Assembly: GCF_003072125.1 (NCBI RefSeq)
Contig: NZ_QCYH01000003.1
Span: 255,501-319,500 of the forward strand
Origin: Pelagivirga sediminicola
GTDB lineage: Bacteria > Pseudomonadota > Alphaproteobacteria > Rhodobacterales > Rhodobacteraceae
Length of the DNA stretch: 64,000 bases
Direction: 5' to 3'
Each line of letters begins with the position of its first letter. Within the stretch, counting starts at the first letter, position 1. Below the pieces are notes generated by a model, which did no database searches, was not told the origin of the DNA, and was given only the letters and a program-made list of their open reading frames with translations. Of this stretch, positions 61,865 through 64,000 are shown one piece after another. The translations under genes were made by a program, and so were the position numbers.

Positions 61865-62898
61865 TGCATCGCGTCCGGCGCCAGGGCATAGGCGCGCTGA
61901 ATCGGCATCAACACCAGCATACGGCCGCCATCGCGCATGGTTCCGGCCACCCGGCCGGCATCGTCGCCCGTCCCCATGAAAACGTCCGCTCGCTGCGCGC
62001 CCTTGATCGTCGATCCGGTGTCCTGCGCCACCATCAGCCGGTGAATGGGCGCGGCGCCTGCCTTTTCAATCCAGACCGGCGCGCCCAGCGGCACGAATTG
62101 CGGATCAACCGCGATGGAGCGGCCCGTCGTGATCGACCGGTTCATCGCGCCGCGCGGGCCAAGCGACGGCTCCAAATCATCGATCCGGCGGAAAAACACG
62201 TAAGACGGGTTGTGCATCAACAACTCGGCGCCTTCTTCGGGGTTCCGGCGCACCCAGTTGCGAATGACCTGCGCGGAGACCTGATGCAGGTCATAGACGC
62301 CGCGCCGCACCAGCTCGGCCCCGATCGAGCGGTATTCATGCCCATTGGCGCCGCCATAGCCGACGCGGATCATCCTGCCGTCCGGCAGACGGATCCGGCC
62401 CGAACCCTGGATCTGAAGAAAGAACAGCTCGACCGGATCATCGACCCAGGCAATCTCCAGCCCGCGATCCTTCATCTCGTCGCCTGTCTCGATCTCGCGG
62501 CGGGTAAGCCACGGGTTGGCCTCCCGCGCTTCGGGCGGCTGGCGGTAGAGCGGGTATTGATAGCGTCCGCCGCGGCGCAGGGATCCGTTGAGCTCGGGCT
62601 CGAAATAGCCGGTGAAAAGGGCTGGCGCGCCCTCGGAAATCAGAACGGGCCTGAAAAACAGCTCAAAGAAATCGCGCGCGCCGGGTTTTTGTTGTGCCAG
62701 CTTGCACAGGGCGCGCCAGTCCACGTCCTTCATGTCCTGGCAGGTTTGCGAGAAGACATGCAGCGCTTTGGCGTGGTCATCCTCTTCCCAGCCATCCAGC
62801 GTATCGAAGCTGAGGATATCATACCGCGCGTCAAGCGCATTGGCGCAGCCCGTCCATGGCAGCGCCAGAAGTATCGCGACAAAGACCGCCCTGATCAT
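61861..62898 (-). CDS. mltA: Membrane-bound lytic murein transglycosylase A
   Basis: 345 aa. N-terminal signal (about 1-21, no clear lipobox Cys at the usual spot though a Cys occurs at TGCAN), MltA barrel (FTGYFEPELNGSLRRGGRYQYPLYR; VELFFLQIQGSGRIRL) and the C-terminal 3D domain (VAQDTGSTIKG, ADVFMGTGDDAGRVAG) containing the catalytic Asp. It cleaves glycan strands to anhydro-MurNAc, feeding the recycling pathway that AmgK/MurU may complete. Coupled by overlaps to tim44 upstream and smr downstream. Confidence 0.94.
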   Translation of the reverse strand: MIRAVFVAILLALPWTGCANALDARYDILSFDTLDGWEEDDHAKALHVFSQTCQDMKDVDWRALCKLAQQKPGARDFFELFFRPVLISEGAPALFTGYFEPELNGSLRRGGRYQYPLYRQPPEAREANPWLTRREIETGDEMKDRGLEIAWVDDPVELFFLQIQGSGRIRLPDGRMIRVGYGGANGHEYRSIGAELVRRGVYDLHQVSAQVIRNWVRRNPEEGAELLMHNPSYVFFRRIDDLEPSLGPRGAMNRSITTGRSIAVDPQFVPLGAPVWIEKAGAAPIHRLMVAQDTGSTIKGAQRADVFMGTGDDAGRVAGTMRDGGRMLVLMPIQRAYALAPDAMQ

Positions 62899-63551
62899 TC
62901 GCCCGTGGCGACAAGCCGCCAGTTGGGATCGTCGGCGCCCATGACACGCTCGAACGTCCAGACATCGCGCTGACGCTTGGATTTGCCCGGCTCGCCTTCG
63001 ATCACCTCGCCGTCCGGGCCGCGCACGACGGAAATCAGCTCGCCCACGAACCTGACGGTAATCTCGCCGGTTCTGGTCGCCGCGTCGAAACGGGCCGAGG
63101 ACAGGGTCAGATCGCGGATGCCGATAAATTCGCTCTCGACCGTCAGACCTTTTTCCTCGCGGATGGCGATGACTTCGGCGAAGGAGTTGTAGACGTCTTC
63201 GGACATGAAGGGGCGCACGTCGTCGATATCGCCGCGCTCGAACGCCATGAGGATCATCTCGTAGGCACCGCGCGCGCCGCCCAGAAACTCGGTCACGCCA
63301 AAGGACGGCTCGGCGCGTTTCATGTCGGCCAGGGCCGCGGCGGAATCGCTGTTTTCCGGCACGTGGTCGATGATATCGTGGTCCGGCCCGCCCTCGATGA
63401 CCTCGAGATTATGCGCGCGGGGTGACGGCGCGGCCTGAACCTCGCGCGTCGGCTCGTGGCCCTCGCGGGTTCCCAGCACGCTCCGGAGGCGCAGGATCAG
63501 GAAAACAGCGATGCCGGCAAGCACCAAAAGCTGCAAAACGGGCGAGTTCAT
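62895..63551 (-). CDS. Tim44-like domain protein
   Basis: 218 aa. One N-terminal membrane helix (about 4-21), an acidic linker, and a Tim44-like domain (about 75-218; GAYEMILMAFERGDIDDVRPFMSEDVYNSFAEVI; DVWTFERVM). Bacterial homologues (TimA) are peripheral inner-membrane proteins; in mitochondria Tim44 tethers Hsp70 to the translocase. Start at 63551 is used because GAGGTG precedes it. Divergent from fxsA, and overlaps mltA by ATGA. Confidence 0.92.
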   Translation of the reverse strand: MNSPVLQLLVLAGIAVFLILRLRSVLGTREGHEPTREVQAAPSPRAHNLEVIEGGPDHDIIDHVPENSDSAAALADMKRAEPSFGVTEFLGGARGAYEMILMAFERGDIDDVRPFMSEDVYNSFAEVIAIREEKGLTVESEFIGIRDLTLSSARFDAATRTGEITVRFVGELISVVRGPDGEVIEGEPGKSKRQRDVWTFERVMGADDPNWRLVATGE

Positions 63552-63662
63552 GGGCACCTCATTCAGGCAAAGCGTTGAAAACCGCGTATCGTGGGCCTTA
63601 TGTAGGCGTGACGGCGCGCCAAGTCCACCTTGGCGCACCGCAAAACAAAGGAGACGCAGGCC

Positions 63663-64000
63663 ATGTGGCTATTGCTGGCATTCATCATCGTTCCGTTGAT
63701 CGAAATCGGCCTGTTCATTCAGGTGGGCGGCGCGATCGGGCTTTGGCCGACCTTGCTGATCGTGATTCTGACCGCCATTCTGGGCACTTGGCTGATGCGG
63801 GCGCAAGGTGCGCTGGCGCTGGGACAGCTTCGCGGCTCATTTTCGCAGCAGACCGATCCGACCGAACCGCTGGCGCATGGTGCGATGATCCTGATCGCCG
63901 GTGTGCTGCTGCTGACGCCCGGTTTTTTCACTGACGCCGTGGGTTTCCTGCTGCTGACGCCGCCAATTCGGCGCGCGGCGTTTTCGTATCTGCGCAAACG
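63663..64000 (+). CDS. fxsA: FxsA-family membrane protein, 3' truncated by window end
   Basis: 112 codons are visible with no stop. Three to four hydrophobic helices (MWLLLAFIIVPLIEIGLFI, LLIVILTAILGTWLMRAQG, GAMILIAGVLLLTPGFFTD, VGFLLLTPPIRRA) match FxsA throughout, including the LTPGFFTD motif. FxsA overproduction relieves F-factor exclusion of phage T7 in E. coli; its normal role is unknown. GGAG lies upstream. In roseobacters secB usually follows. Confidence 0.92.
   Translation, partial: MWLLLAFIIVPLIEIGLFIQVGGAIGLWPTLLIVILTAILGTWLMRAQGALALGQLRGSFSQQTDPTEPLAHGAMILIAGVLLLTPGFFTDAVGFLLLTPPIRRAAFSYLRK

Overview
The window is a high-G+C chromosomal segment of a Rhodobacterales (roseobacter-type) alphaproteobacterium. 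The evidence is the RegB/SenC/RegA redox regulators in their classical divergent layout, the amgK-murU-addB-addA-trxA run, the secA, infB-nusA-rimP and hslVU-MFS-smr-mltA-tim44-fxsA neighbourhoods, AddAB in place of RecBCD, and CtrA-like TTAA-N7-TTAA sites. I saw no rRNA, tRNA, CRISPR array or intact insertion sequence. Almost everything is housekeeping. The accessory part is the left edge plus two small graveyards of decayed genes.

Layout. 1-5.9 kb: a type I secretion (T1SS) cassette with a Gly-rich protein cut by the window edge, a 670-aa protein with eight copies of a G-x(n)-N-x(n)-Q repeat, an ABC transporter with an unusually short membrane domain, and an HlyD-type adaptor. 6-13 kb: argE; a periplasmic thiol module (dsbD, a DsbA-like protein, an L,D-transpeptidase); a decayed ccoS/ccoN/copper-ATPase remnant; and a lipoamide-dehydrogenase-like flavoprotein. 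13-21 kb: a PstS-OmpA fusion, an unknown exported protein, secA, a parvulin, argJ and mutT. 21-27 kb: the rimP-nusA-ylxR-infB operon behind a putative attenuator, and an RTX/Hint pseudogene. 27-41 kb: pip, ubiG, marR-nit-grxC-comF, an NDUFAF5-like protein, hemH, two more L,D-transpeptidases, a CAP lipoprotein, the hslO-nudL-cca-rRNA methyltransferase operon and a Nudix gene. 40-48 kb: a receiver-PP2C phosphatase divergent from an Hpt protein, ilvA, argG, regA, senC and regB. 47-64 kb: a PAS protein without a kinase domain, tsaE, amgK, murU, addB, addA, trxA, hslV, hslU, an MFS transporter, smr, mltA, tim44 and the start of fxsA.

Themes. Cell-wall metabolism recurs: three L,D-transpeptidases, MltA and AmgK/MurU. 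DsbD/DsbA may keep the transpeptidase cysteine reduced. Signalling is concentrated at 40-49 kb, where CtrA-like sites precede the PAS gene and lie between the PP2C and Hpt genes. Many operons are coupled by ATGA, GTGA or TGATG overlaps. The least described system is the T1SS cassette at the left edge. All functional calls come from reading motifs and context; no database search was run.
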